From: Holacanthus passer
Taxonomy: Eukaryota; Chordata; Actinopteri; Pomacanthidae
NCBI GenBank assembly: GCA_025331565.1
Contig: JAFREQ010000017.1
Location: forward strand, 4,442,001-4,506,000
Direction: 5' to 3'
DNA: 64,000 nucleotides
Position numbers and translations under genes: made by a program. The stretch's first letter is position 1. Each line of letters begins with the position of its first letter. Positions 1-11,900 of this stretch are shown piece after piece. The notes under the pieces were generated by a model. The model ran no database searches and was not told the DNA's origin. It was given only the letters and a program-made list of their open reading frames with translations.

Positions 1-910
1 TTATTTCAACACACTTTATGCATCTAAATTAGGTGTGAATGCCAGATCAATGCAATCATTTACATGCATGTTGGACACAACAAACAAAGTCAGAGTTAAA
101 AGAGGTGAATTTTGAATGAGCAAATCTTCCACGTGTAAAGCAACACAGTACAGTCCTCTGCTGTCAAGTTATGAATCTGACAGCATAACACTTTGTTACT
201 GTAGATACACACAGGACAAAACATGCAGGGTACGGCTAACTCACTTACAGGAAACAGAAATCAAAATATCTTATTTGAACCATTTTACTCTGTTGACAGC
301 AGAAACATCCAGATCAGTAAAAGTCAGCGTGGTTAACATCATGACAAACTGAAGGGTCTGAACCAAATGTTGACATTCGGTTCAGAAATGGAAACATTGG
401 TTTGGATGAGCTCGTAGGTACCCTGCCTGTCTGTGTGTGTCTGTGCTGTTCTGTTCACATCAACCTCAGTCTGTCGGCCGAGATGAAATGATGAATAAAA
501 TAACTTTTGCTTTATCATTTGTGTATTTCTAGTCAGTGTTTTCTTTTCTCACTGGAAATGAATGTAGAAGTTTGTTGTTCAGTCAGTTTGGATGCAGATC
601 TGTGTTTTTTCCCGCTCTCTGAAAAACAGCATGTAGATCATTAGATAATAAAAATCTACATTCAACTAGAAATTTTAAAAAAATTTTTGTCATTGGCAGT
701 TAGAGCCAAGATGATTTTTTTTTTACTTTAGCAGAGGGAAACACTGATGCAGGAACTTCTCAGTCTGATACCATTCAGTCATTTAGTTTCAGTCTTTGAC
801 ATGTTGCATCTGTACACCAAAACCACACAGTAGTATGCAGTAATATGAAGTGTAATGTATGAAGGACTGTTGAGGGGATTGTTCAGGAATTAATATTGCA
901 AATGTTGATT

Positions 911-956
911 ATGATGATGATGATGTTGTTGATGATGATGATGATGATGATGATGT
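911..956 (+). repeat. GAT trinucleotide microsatellite
   Basis: A run of GAT units interrupted once by GTT. Read on the minus strand it makes a poly-His open frame, which I take as an artefact. Confidence 0.9.
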
Positions 957-1153
957 CCATGGTAGCAATGAACTGAGACTTTATGCAACTTTTTCTTTGC
1001 ACTGGGGACGCTGGCCTGTTCCACAGTTGAGGCCTGATGGTCAGTGGTGTTGGGGATCCAGCAGAGGGACGTCAGATCCACAAAAGTTCAAATTAAGTTA
1101 AGGATCAGTTGTTTGTGACTTGATTTTAAGTTCATGTGGGTGAACAAGAACCT

Positions 1154-1432
1154 AAACAAATTAGTCAGTTAATCAATTGGTTGAACAACAGAAAATTAAT
1201 CAGCAACAATTTTGATAGTTGATTCATTCTTCTTTCAAGTTTTTTTTTAATCAAAAACCTCAAACAGTATTTCAAATGTGAAGATTTGCTGATTTTTTTC
1301 TTTATTTTATAACATTATAAACTGAAAACATGTCCACAAAAGTGTGACAGGGATTTCTGTTGATTTCTAACGTTTTATTGACCAAATGATTAAACAATGA
1401 ATCAAAACAGTTGGTTGCTGCAGTAATTCCTG
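1154..1432. repeat. dispersed teleost repeat (AATTAATCAGCAAC family)
   Basis: Contains AAAATTAATCAGCAAC, TTTTGATAGTTGATTCATT and TCAAATGTGAAGATTTGCTG in the order that I recognise from a common dispersed repeat of teleost genomes. Shorter relatives occur at 39305-39380, 40499-40560 and 59925-59975. Class not assigned. Confidence 0.6.
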
Positions 1433-4074
1433 CATCATGTCAAACTTGAGTACCATAAAAACCCACTGTCATGTTCCACATACAGCATGTGTTGATCTTT
1501 AGTTTAAAATACCTCATCTTCTGTTGACATGTTACCAGGAGCAGTGAAAAGGAAACAGCCAGCTCCCATCATGCTCCTCATTCATTCTAAGCACAATTAA
1601 TTAAGTTTCTAAGCATAACTCATCTAGTTTGTTTATGTGTTTCTGAGGATGATGAGGGCTCCTCAATTTAATCACACACACATTATTAAGAATATGTGCA
1701 GTTTAGTTAGAATTACTGGAGACTGTCACTGACAGTGGATGAGATGCTGATTATGTGGAGACATGGATCGTTTGCTGGAGTGTTAATATCTATTAATGCA
1801 GCACTTTTCTTACAAAATGATGCTATGTACTAAAAATCTATTTCATTATCAGTTTCCTGTGAAGCAGTTTTAGAAAATAATATGATTGTCCAATGATAAG
1901 GTGAACTATCGGTTGTATATGGACTTAATGCTCTACTTGCTGAATGTTTTGGGAGTGCACATCAGAGTCTCTTCCTTTGTGTTTCTAGATGTGGCAGAGG
2001 ATTCCTTCACAAACACAAATCTTGATGAAACAGCGCAAAATTACAGAACTGGAAACTGTTGAGAGGTGCACACAAAGAAAGCACAAATGTTTTTATAGCC
2101 GGTGACATTAAAACTAATGAACCCTCATATTAGTTTCTGTTTATTTGCAGCCATCTTGACTATTATATCTGTCCACAGCTTTACAGTTAGTGAGGCTTCA
2201 CGTCTATTTGGCATGTTTACAAGTGTGATTTAAAACATATAGGATTAGTTAGACACCTTATTTTCATTATTTTATGCAGTTGGCATCATCTGTTGTCTTG
2301 GGATAGTTCTGGCATCTGCAAACACCAAACATTGTCAGATAGTCTTAACAAATCATTTGTGGTTTTACTTTTTTGGAGCTCCACATCAACAGGGTTTGCC
2401 GCATTACAACAACTCAAGCAAAGTTAGTGGACTAAGTTTGACATCAGCTTTCACTTAAACTGATCTTTCTGCAGGAAACACACCCGCCCCTCATGCACGT
2501 CCTGCAGATTCAAACAAACAGGATTAATTCCAAATGTTATTCCAGCTAAAGTTCTGACACCAGCCGGAGACAATCTGAAGAGTCAGTACTGAATATTGCT
2601 GCAATAGCCTTTCTCCTCTCAGGACCCCAAAGCACCACTGTCTATCTGCCCTCAGGCTGTCTGTCTCTCTGTATGTCTGCCTAAAGCAACCTAATGTACA
2701 AATGTGTTTGCTCTGAAGTATTTTCTGTAAAAACAAGAAAATAAGTTTACCCACGGTGACACTGGGAAAACTGCCCTTTGTCTTTGTTATGTTGAACTTT
2801 TTTGAGTCTGTGTTGAAGTGAGATTGCTGATTTGTATCATAAGCTGAGTTGAAAACGAATCCACACCTCCTCCACACAAACACATCAGGACAAAGAGGTT
2901 GCATGAATGATATAGTCTCTATTATGGTACTGCTGTGCATGTCTTGAAGTCCCATCCCTCCACTATGCAATCACTGTAACATACCAACACAAACTACCAA
3001 CATTGAAAAGGGTGAATGAATGAACCAATAATGTATAAAATGACCAGAACCAACTGCAAATCACTGGCTCTGTACAGTCGTTTCTTTGACTTGGTAAATA
3101 CAGATTGTGATATTGAAAGATAATGTTTGTTTGTCTTTTGTGAAGCCGATGACTCGGGTCTGGGATCTTGCAGGGGTTCCTTCGCTTGATCCATGGAAGG
3201 CCACAAAGTGAGCACTGGTTGAATTCCTCTTGTATTTCATTTTTGCAAATATTGTCTCAGTGGGCTTTACAGGCCCACATCAGCAACCCAGCTGAGGACA
3301 AAGAAATAGATCCTCTCTATAATATCTGTAAGAACAATCATGTTCTCTGCCAGTGTTCATTTGGAGGAAATTTGACCAGGGGTGAGTTCCTCTGGAGTCC
3401 ACGACTTAAACAACTGAGCTGTTAACACACTGTTTTAAAACCTGGAAAACATTTATGTATATTATGTCCAGACTGAAATCTGTATCTGCATTGTCACCAT
3501 AAGTAGACTGGCTGCACAATTCTTTACACTTTTGCACTTTGTTACTGAATAATTCTGATCTGATTCTGAGAACTGGAAGTGAAACAGTCCTAATTAAATC
3601 ACAGATTCACCCAGATTAGCCTGAAACACTCACACAATCAGATTACACAGTGGATCTTTTGATCTTTTGACTTTTGAAATGAATGATTTTTCCAGTCAGG
3701 GTGAAGGACTATAAGGAAAATAATTTTAAGGATTAGATTTCCTGTGGAAAAATATATCAGATACAAATTCTTGTTCAGTGCAGAGTATTTTAGTCTTGTG
3801 GTGGATCTTTAACTTGAAGCACAGTGCAGTGAACAGAATGACAGGACAGTGTTACAGTCCCATCACAAATACCATGTATTTCAGTAGAAAAGCTCATTCT
3901 GGCACAGTAGTAAACATAGCGCACTTCAAAGTCTGTTAGTATTCACTCACAAGCTGGAACAAATATTTCAACCTCAGCATTTTAAAGGTATTTATGCAGG
4001 AGCTTTTCTGACAATATTATGGCCTGTTGGTTTTAGTGTCTATAGAGATTTTATGTTGAAATGTCGATGTGACA

Positions 4075-4090
4075 CCGGAAGCGGAAGTGG
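4075..4090 (+). promoter_or_regulatory. tandem ETS-type sites upstream of ZNF-A
   Basis: CCGGAAGCGGAAGTGG contains two adjacent GGAA cores in ETS/GABP context, 185 bases before the ATG and at the edge of a locally GC-rich patch. A core promoter for ZNF-A is the likely reading. Confidence 0.5.
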
Positions 4091-4274
4091 AACACGGACA
4101 CTTTTCGGAGACGCACAGCGACAGCGAGGACAGCGGACGTTACATTTACAAGGAAGAAAGACTGTTGTTGTGCTTCAGTTCGCCTGAGTCTGAGCTTTAA
4201 GGTGACGTTTCACCTGAAAATGAGCCTCGCGCTGTTGAACCCGACGAGCTGAGGTTTGATTTGACTGAAGAACA

Positions 4275-4671
4275 ATGGAGGCGAGGTTCGTGAGCGAAGT
4301 GGCGTCAATCGTGGAAGTCGCCATTCAGGCGACCGTGTCTGTTTTCAGGGATGTTTGGGCGAAAGAGGCGCCAAACGCCGAGTGGGAAGAGACGAAGCTG
4401 GGCGACATTCAGGAGGTGGAGAAGTGTCTGGTGGTGCAGATCCACAAAGTGTTCACCGAGTTCTCCTCCGAGCTGTTCGAGGAGAACGAGGCTCTGCGGG
4501 CCAAGGTGGAGCAGCTGGAGGACGTGCTGCAGAGGAAAGCCGGGCAGCTGGAGCAGGAGCTGGAGGCCAGAGTGGCTCAGCTGGTCCGAGAGATGGAGCA
4601 GCTGGAGAAGGAGCTGAAGAGCATGAGTGAAGGCCCGGCCCAGCTCCTGCTGCAGGCCGGCTCAGAGACAG
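4275..4671 (+). CDS. ZNF-A exon 1 (N-terminal coiled coil)
   Basis: Codes for residues 1-132 plus the first base of Gly133, ending at donor ACAG/GTGAGG. It starts MEARFVSEVASIVEVAIQAT and continues into a Glu/Leu-rich coiled coil ending KELKSM. It corresponds to exons 1 and 2 of ZNF-B without an intervening intron. Reading through the donor meets a stop at 4698-4700, which would leave only a 141-residue coiled-coil peptide. Confidence 0.9.
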
Positions 4672-7600
4672 GTGAGGAACTGCCAGCAGGTAGACTTTGA
4701 AAACATCAGTGTTTGATTGGTGGCTGCACCGGTCATGAAGTGTTAAACTGTGTGTTCAGAGGAGGAGGCTTTCAGTAAAGACCAGCAAGGCTCCATCTGA
4801 CAGTTAGTTCAATCATTAGTGGAAGAAGTCAATCTTTGTATTATATATGTTTGATCTCTTCAGACTCAATAAGTACATTTTCTTTCTTTTCTGTGTGAAT
4901 CAGTCAATTCATTTCTACTTGGATCAGTCCTTCTTTTTATGAGCCAGTGCTTCTTGTAATAAACACATTACACCGCTATCATCACATCGTAAATGATATC
5001 AATTAATGAAATGAGGCTGATGTGACATTGTTCCTCTGTGTTCTGGAAACTACACAGGAGAACCAGTGTTGTCTGTCTCCACCAGTTCTGCTGACCCAGT
5101 GGTTGCTGCAATGGAATCCACCTCGAACCCGGTTTCAACAGAGAGCACAGAAGCTGTTCCCACCTCCACAGCTGTGACTGTCCCTAAACCTGCAATAGCC
5201 CCGATGGTGTTTGTCGGCAGAGTCAGCTCTGCTCCCACAGTGCTGCTGGTGGGTCAGGGCCAAGTCGTCACGCAGCCCCCCCCACCATCGACGGCTGTCT
5301 CTGAAACAACACAGCTCATCTTCAAACCGGCAGCCTCGCCAGGGTCTACGCCTCAAGATGTCCCCAGTCCAGAGTCCAGCACCGTCAGTGGTGTCGAGTC
5401 AGCGCAGGTTGGGTGTCTCTGTTTTATAGGTTTAACTCTGTAGATTTAGATTTGTCTGGAAGTAACAATGTAACTTCTTTATAATGTGGTATTATAAAAA
5501 CGATTCTCCAGTGTTTCCACTGTCATGTTTCTATATAAACAGGGAGTGTAATGTTTAGGAACCCTTTCACTGTTAAGGTGCTGATTAATACAACTTTTTA
5601 ATGTTAAAACCAATTTCCATCACAGAAATCTGTAGAAGAGGCACCCACAGGGAGAACGAGGAGGACCAGGAGAGCAACTTCTAAAACTGAAGAAGGTATG
5701 ATTAGATTTCAGAGTGTTGCTTCATACAGGATGGGACCATCAAACTTATATCTGGGATGGAACAGTTAAAGAATACATCTCTCTTTAAAAAAACGTAACT
5801 ATTAAAGTACAACCCTGACTACAACAAAGTAGGGATGGCACATACTCAATTGAAAACCGTACAAAGACAATACATTTAATTCTTTTACCTCATCAGTGTC
5901 ATTGATTTTTGTAAATATACAGTACACTTATTCTGAATTTGATGCCAGCGACAGAATGCTCCAAAAACACCTGTTTGGATCAGTCCACAGGTAAACAGGT
6001 TCATTGGTAACAGGTGATAGGATCATGATTGGGTATGAAAGGTTCATCCTGGAAAGACTCAGTCGTTCACAAGCGAGGATGGAGAGAGGTTCAACACTTT
6101 GTCAACACAGGATTGTATAAAGGAGATTAATACATGGACTCAGGAAGACTTTGTAAAACTGCTGTTAAACACAGTTCATTTGCAAATGATTGCATTCTGT
6201 TTTAATTTACTTTTTACACAGCATCCCACCTTTTCTGCAATTGGGGTTGTAAAGTTGAATCTAATCTTTTCTCTAATTCTTCCCTCCACCTCCAGTTTCT
6301 ACTGATAACAGCACTGAAGAGAAAAAAATCAAGTCAGGTGGAGTGCAGGGCAAAAGGCTTAAACAGAAAGATTCACGGACAGTGAAACGATTCTCCTGTG
6401 AGCATTGTAGCATCAGTTTTAATTGGAAAGGTGAATTGAAGAAACATATGAAGGTCCACAAGAAGCCATTTCCCTGTGAGCAGTGTGGCAGAAGTTTCCT
6501 TGAAAAGAAGTCTCTGGAAAATCACCTTTCGCGTCATGAGGCAAGTAAAGCCCCCTTGCCCTTCCCCTGTCCTCAGTGTAAAAGATCGTACCGAAAAGAG
6601 CAGTCGCTTCAGAATCACCTAAAGCACCACCAGCGGTTGAAACCACCAAAGCCATTCGCCTGCGATCAGTGTGGGAAAACATTCAGAATCAAACAGTCTC
6701 TGGAAAACCACCTCTTACGTCACGAGAAGTGGAAACAAATGTTGAAGTGCCAGCTTTGTGACAAGACTTTCAAGACGTCGGTCCAGCTAAAATGTCACAT
6801 GGCCGTGCACTCGGAGGAACGACCGTTCAGCTGTGCAACGTGTGGGAAGGACTTCAAGAGTAAAGACACCCTTCGCTTCCATCAGATGGTTCACACAAAC
6901 GCCAAAAAATACAAATGCACAATGTGTGACGAGACTTTCAAATATGCCCACTCCCTCACTGTGCATAAGAGGAAACACACTGGCATCACTCCGTTTATAT
7001 GCACTGTGTGCAACAGGTCGTACCGGACGGGCACTGCTCTGAAAAGACACAGCGTAGTCCACACTGGGGAGAAACCATTCACCTGTCACATATGTGGAGC
7101 GAGGTTCAGCCTGAATAACAACCTCAAGAGGCACCTTCGCATTCACACAGGAGAGAAGCCGTTCACCTGCCAGGAGTGTGGCAAGAGCTTCTCAGACAAC
7201 AACAAGCTGAAGTCCCACATGCTCATTCACGGCGCCAGGAAACCTTTCATGTGCGATCTGTGCGGGAAGACCTTCCTCTTCAACTGCAGGCTGCTGATAC
7301 ATCAGAGGTACGTGCATGCTGACAGGAACGAGGAAACAGACGGCACACAAAGATTTTTCCAAACTAGAAAGCGAAACAAGTCTTTAGTTAAACCATTCAG
7401 TTGCAAAATATGTCTGAAAGGTTTCAGTGCCGCATGTTCTCTCAAACTTCATGAAAGAGGCCACAGTGAGCACAAGGAGTTCAACTGCGGCATCTGTGGG
7501 AAGTCTTTCCATAACAAGTATTCTTTCGGCTATCATCAGAGAAGCCACTCAGGGGAGAAGCCCTTTGTTTGTGATGTTTGCGGGAAGAGATTTTTCCATG

Positions 7601-7890
7601 CTGGCAGTCTGAAGCAGCACGAGCGGATTCACACTGGTGAAAAACCGTACAAATGCGACCAGTGTGGCAAGGCCTTCCGCACAGACGGAAACTTCTATAG
7701 ACACTTGCGGATCCACACGGGCGAGAAGCCATTTGAATGTTTGTACTGTCACAGGAAGTTCCACCAGTCAAATCAGCTCAAGTCCCACTTGCAGGTCCAC
7801 ACCGGACAGAAGCTCTACTCGTGCCAGCAGTGTGGCCGGGGCTTCTCTGATTCAAGGCAGCTCAAGAAGCACAGCTGTGACGGCTCATAG
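4275..7890 (+). CDS. ZNF-A: multi-exon C2H2 zinc-finger protein, 803 aa, 17 fingers
   Basis: Four exons join in frame: 4275-4671, 5058-5407, 5626-5695 and 6296-7890, all with GT-AG introns, giving 803 residues. The N-terminus (about 1-125) is an acidic, leucine-rich helix/coiled coil (motif ENEALRAKVEQLE). Residues 134-249 are Ser/Thr/Pro/Val-rich and look disordered. A short basic stretch (GRTRRTRR) in exon 3 may be a nuclear localisation signal. Exon 4 carries 17 C2H2 fingers from about residue 305 to the end, many joined by TGEKP-type linkers, with a longer basic linker after finger 11. The family binds DNA in the nucleus; the target is unknown. The ATG at 4275 is in a good context (AACAATGG). 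The gene lies head to tail with paralogue ZNF-B, 0.9 kb downstream. I do not recognise a specific orthologue. The gene model is firm, the function only at family level. Confidence 0.92.
5058..5407 (+). CDS. ZNF-A exon 2 (Ser/Thr/Pro-rich spacer)
   Basis: Bounded by acceptor CTACACAG and donor GCAG/GTTGGG, with start phase 1 and end phase 0. It encodes about 117 low-complexity residues rich in S, T, P, V and A, with no domain that I recognise. ZNF-B has no counterpart, so this exon is a real structural difference between the two tandem genes. The donor is weaker than the others in this gene. Confidence 0.82.
5626..5695 (+). CDS. ZNF-A exon 3 (basic linker)
   Basis: A 70-base exon between acceptor CATCACAG and donor GAAG/GTATGA, start phase 0 and end phase 1. 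It encodes KSVEEAPTGRTRRTRRATSK followed by TEE. The run of arginines is a plausible nuclear localisation signal. Its phase fits both neighbours exactly, which is the main reason for accepting it. Confidence 0.82.
5808..6251 (+). mobile_element. deletion derivative of a Tc1/mariner-type element in ZNF-A intron 3
   Basis: Begins TACAACCCTGACT and ends AATTGGGGTTGTA, imperfect terminal inverted repeats that start and end with TA. The interior near the 3' end reads GATTGCATTCTGTTTTAATTTAC, a sequence that I know from an abundant teleost DNA transposon family. At about 440 bases it is non-autonomous. A related copy lies at 61395-61553. Confidence 0.65.
6296..7890 (+). CDS. ZNF-A exon 4 (17-finger C2H2 array)
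   Basis: Starts after acceptor CCTCCAG, joins exon 3 in phase 1, and runs to the TAG stop at 7888-7890. It holds 16 full C-x2-C-x12-H-x3/4-H fingers plus a terminal finger ending KKHSC (H-x-C). Fingers 2, 3 and 4 resemble each other in the helix (KSLENHLSRH, QSLQNHLKHH, QSLENHLLRH) and look like a local finger duplication. A 30-odd residue basic linker separates finger 11 (FMCDLCGKTF) from finger 12. Confidence 0.95.
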
Positions 7891-8710
7891 GTGACGTGAC
7901 GCTGTGGTGTGTTGTCCACCGGGACGCTCAGCTCATCAACATACAGGAGAACTTGGGTTAATCTAATGAAGTCATAACTGAAACAGTGGTTTGCTGTATG
8001 ATGGGAAACAAAATGACTTGTGTGTGGCTTGGTGAATTTGTGCTCAAAACATTGAGAGCTGGTACAGTTTCCCCAATTAACATTAACACCAGTTTAGGCA
8101 GAAAACTCATCTGTTCCAGTTCTGGAAATTGGATCAGTTGTTGCAGTCATAAAGTAAAAATACAAAACATTTGCTTGTGATCACTTCACAGTGGCAAAGG
8201 GGTGTGTGTTTGTCTTCATATTATTAACTTATAGTTTTTGTTTTGACTCTCACTTGTCATCACTCTTGATATAATATTATGAGTTAAGGGATTAATTATG
8301 AGTAATTAATACAGTCATTGATAGTAAAAGTAGTCAAAGCTCTACTCTCATTCAGATTATTCAGGAGGTTAGCAGTTTTGTTAGTGGCATTTATAGTCGT
8401 TTTTTGTTTCAATAACTGGCTATGAAAAACACAGATACTGCTGTTTACCTCTGTAAAACATTGAGGCCATTTTGAGAGTTTGTGACAACTGCTTTGTATT
8501 TATGTTTTTGAATTCATAATATTCGACAGAATGCCATTAAGATGTAATTATTTTCTAAATAAGCTGCAATATTAAAATGACTTTCTAATGTACAGTTCTA
8601 TATAATATGACACTGTATATTTTTTTTCGTTTATTTGCAATTAAAGATTTGCAATCGAAGCAACTTCAGGGTTTTATTTTGAAGTAGGATTTTACCTTTG
8701 TGGTACATCC
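7891..8710 (+). other. ZNF-A 3' region
   Basis: AT-rich 3' UTR and spacer between the tandem genes. ATTAAA near 8641 is a possible poly(A) signal, barely 140 bases before the ZNF-B ATG, so the two transcripts are tightly packed. Confidence 0.45.
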
Positions 8711-8720
8711 GTTTCCGGAG
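8711..8720 (+). promoter_or_regulatory. ETS-type site upstream of ZNF-B
   Basis: GTTTCCGGAG (CCGGAAAC on the other strand) lies 62 bases before the ZNF-B ATG. It parallels the ETS motifs in front of the paralogue ZNF-A, which suggests a duplicated promoter type. Confidence 0.4.
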
Positions 8721-8781
8721 TCAATGACGCTAGTTCTGCAGTTTGCTGTTTTTAGAGTCAGACGTTGACTTTGAAGGTAAA

Positions 8782-8907
8782 ATGTCAGAAAACTTGGTGT
8801 TTTATTCAGAAACTAAGTCGATCATGGAGACGGCCATTAAGACCGCTGTTGATGTTATCGGCAACTCAAAGGACATTTTCATAAAGGAGCCTGTTGGGAG
8901 ACGAAAG
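8782..8907 (+). CDS. ZNF-B exon 1
   Basis: Begins at the ATG at 8782 and ends at donor GAAAG/GTGAGT in phase 0. It encodes 42 residues starting MSENLVFYSETKSIMETAIK. The frame is open further upstream but without another ATG that I would prefer. The helix matches the start of ZNF-A (SIVEVAIQATVSVF) and of ZNF-C (AILEIMVNETVAEM). Confidence 0.85.
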
Positions 8908-11900
8908 GTGAGTAAACCTGAGTTTAAATTACTGACGTTCACACAAAGATCGATGATCAGACCGATTGATCAGGATCAGAGATGCTGCTGCTGGGGGAGA
9001 TTGAACCCCCAGAATGAAAACAAAACGATGGGCTGCGGAACAACAGGCGCAACAAAGATGGCGGACTTTCCTTACGTAGTCGGGAGCATAAAATGTCAAT
9101 ATAAAGTTCTGAGGGGGAAATAAAGTTCAGGCTACCTAACAAGATAGACACATTCTTAGAAATATTGGTTCCGGTTCTTATTTCGGGTTTTAAAAGCACT
9201 TAAGTAAAGCAAGTTTTTGTTTTTGTATTAATGGCGTCCAGTGAACAACCAGGTGCGTTACCGCCATCCAGTGGATGGAGGGTGAACTGACGCTAAAGTG
9301 GACCCATCCTGTTTATCTTTCTGATAATACTTCTAAACTTTTACTGAGTCTGAGCATCTTTTAAACCACTGACCCTGTGTCATGGCATCGCCACCAGTGG
9401 ATCTTAGTGATATTTGTGTAAAATCCCTCTTGCTATTTGTCTTCCTCTAACTTTCAGGTAGTTATTTAGTGTCTGCTTTGTTGATGTTAATATCAGTCTA
9501 AATACTTTCTATCTCTAAAGAGCCTGATCCTCCACTTCCTAAATGAATCTAACACACACAGCCAACCACCAACACAATTCTCTGAACAATGTAAGGCTTG
9601 AGACATAGTTATGCTAGTGTTATTGCATCATTAATGAATTATCATGGGTCATCAGTTGGTTGTACTATATTGTCCAGCAGTTACACCACCAGGTCATATT
9701 ACATTTGTAAACCATTTGTAGTGACAGATGATGCTTGTGCAGCTGGTGCTAACAGCAGATACTTGCATCCACCATCTAACATCAAATATTTTGATCTAAT
9801 ACATATTTCATAACAAATGGTGCTGACTGTTTTATTTTAAATCCTCACAGCCAGATTTTGATGACATTGTGGAGATGCTGGCACGGGAGGCAACGAGAAA
9901 GAGCATCGACATTTTCTCCCAACTGTCCTCAATGCTGCACAACGAAAACAGGACTCTGAAGGCCAAAGTGGGACAGCTGGAGAGCGAGCTGAAGACTATG
10001 ACTGAAAACTTTGAAAACGCCAGAATGTGGAGAGAAAATGTCCTGAACGGCTGTCCAGTCCTGTTCGAGCAGAGTGGGCTGATCTTCACCCTGAAGCCGT
10101 TTGGAAAGTTAAAAAGAAAGTCGGATACGGAAGGAGCCACAGTATCATTGCCTGCTGCAGAGATACATGATGGACATGATGCTGGTAAGTTTCATTCAAA
10201 GAAAAAATCCAGCACAAAATATTATCCTTATAAAAAGGTTATCGCAAGTCCTTTTGGGAAAAGTGGGGTGTTACGAGCAAAATGGGAAAGCAGTGGTGGA
10301 AAGTAACATTGTAACAAATGTAACAAGTACATTTACTCAAGTACTGTTCTTCCATTTTATTTTACTTTATACTTTTTACTCAGCTATATATATTTGTTAC
10401 TTTACATATTTACATAAAGAACACAGGATAAGGACTCATTAAGCACTGATCTAAAGCAGGGGACGGCAACCTGCGGCTCTTTCATCCCTCTGCATTGGCT
10501 CCCTGTTGCTTTGATTAAAAAAAAAAAAAAAAGGAATTAATAATGGCCATTTTATTTTATTTTTCAATGGAGTACTTCTTGTTTTGGAGATCGAGGTGAT
10601 CGTGTAACATTAAAATAAAATAGAAAATAGTGTTTTAATCGATCAAAATATGCGTCACATTCTACGTTTGTTACAGGTCACGCTCATAGACTGTAAAATT
10701 GGTTATTGAAGCTAAACAGTAACATAAATTTTACATAAATTTTGTTAAATATATGTTTCATGAACGCAATAAACTGGGCCATAGTTCTCTTATATATGGC
10801 ATAACTATATATAAAACTTTATATGCTGTCTTATCTTCATTTTAGGGGTCAAACAAGTTTTGTGGCTCCACATGAATTTTATTTGGTGGGAAAGGGGCCA
10901 AAATGGCTCTTTTGCTGCTGAAGGTTGCAGAGTCCTGATCTAGAGATGTTACTTTCTTTCCAGCACAGTGCAACACATTTATTGGCTGCTGTTATTGCTG
11001 GAAAATAAGAGAGTAATAAACAGTATAGACAGTGTCTATTTCTTTGCCAAAATGTTTCCGTTTACCATGAAAACTCACACAGTTCTCACCAGTGTATTCC
11101 TGTTACTCTGGATATATGATGACTTTTATCTTTTCCACTCCGGTCTAGATGCTGCACAGGATTATCCCACAACAAACACAGCAGAATCCAAAAACACTGA
11201 CAGCCAAAACACACAGGAAGCAGAAGTCCAGAAGAAAGGGAAAGTTTTCTTATGCAATGTCTGTAACAAGAGCTTCAACCGGCAGTTTCATCTGTTGAAG
11301 CACATGAACACTCACAATGAACAGAGGCCTTTCACTTGCGACCAGTGCCCGAGAAAATTCAGGAATACGGCAACGTTTGAGTACCACCTGCTGCGGCACG
11401 AGGAGAGGAAGTACGCCACCTTCAAGTGTCAACTCTGCGAGAAGATGTTCAAAACAAAAATGCACCTGAAGACTCATCAGCTCGTACACACAGACACGAG
11501 GCCCTTCATCTGCTCCACCTGTGGGAAGGGTTTCAAAACTAAACACAACCTGCAGGCTCATCAGGCCGTACACAGTGTTGAAAAGCCGCACAGGTGCTCT
11601 GAGTGTGGGGAGAGTTTCAGGTACGCATTCACACTGCAGTGCCACAAAAGTATGCATACTGGTGAACATCCTTACAAATGCACGGTGTGTGGCAAAGCTT
11701 TTATAAAGAGGAGATCGCTCAGGACGCACCAGTCTGTCCACAGAGGGAAAGTATTTACATGTGAGACATGTGGAGCGGGCTTCACCCTTCAACACAACCT
11801 GAAGAGACACATTCGTATTCACACAGGTGAAAAACCGTTCAAATGTAAAGTCTGCGGGAAGAGTTTCATTCAGGACAACAAGCTGAAAGCCCACATGCTT

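Larger units (their letters stand above)
1..4070. other. gene-poor left flank
   Basis: AT-rich DNA without a convincing exon. It holds a GAT microsatellite (about 911-956), a dispersed repeat (about 1154-1432) and AATAAAATAA near 492-501, which could be the 3' end of a gene to the left. The short open frames here lack codon bias or known motifs. Confidence 0.5.

Noticed and set aside
890..1081. 63-residue frame with a poly-His run on the minus strand
   Set aside because: Comes from the GAT microsatellite; there is no supporting exon structure.
2524..3425. Open frames of 73-148 residues in the left flank
   Set aside because: No recognisable motif, no matching splice partners, and AT-rich composition like the surrounding non-coding DNA.
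6787..7146. 119-residue minus-strand frame over the ZNF-A fingers
   Set aside because: Antisense shadow of the finger repeats, as are similar frames over ZNF-B and ZNF-C.
10968..11148. Possible alternative start of ZNF-B with a hydrophobic N-terminal stretch (signal-peptide-like)
   Set aside because: The frame is open by chance in the intron. The acceptor at 11147-11148 joins exon 2 in perfect phase, and a secretory signal makes no sense on a zinc-finger protein.
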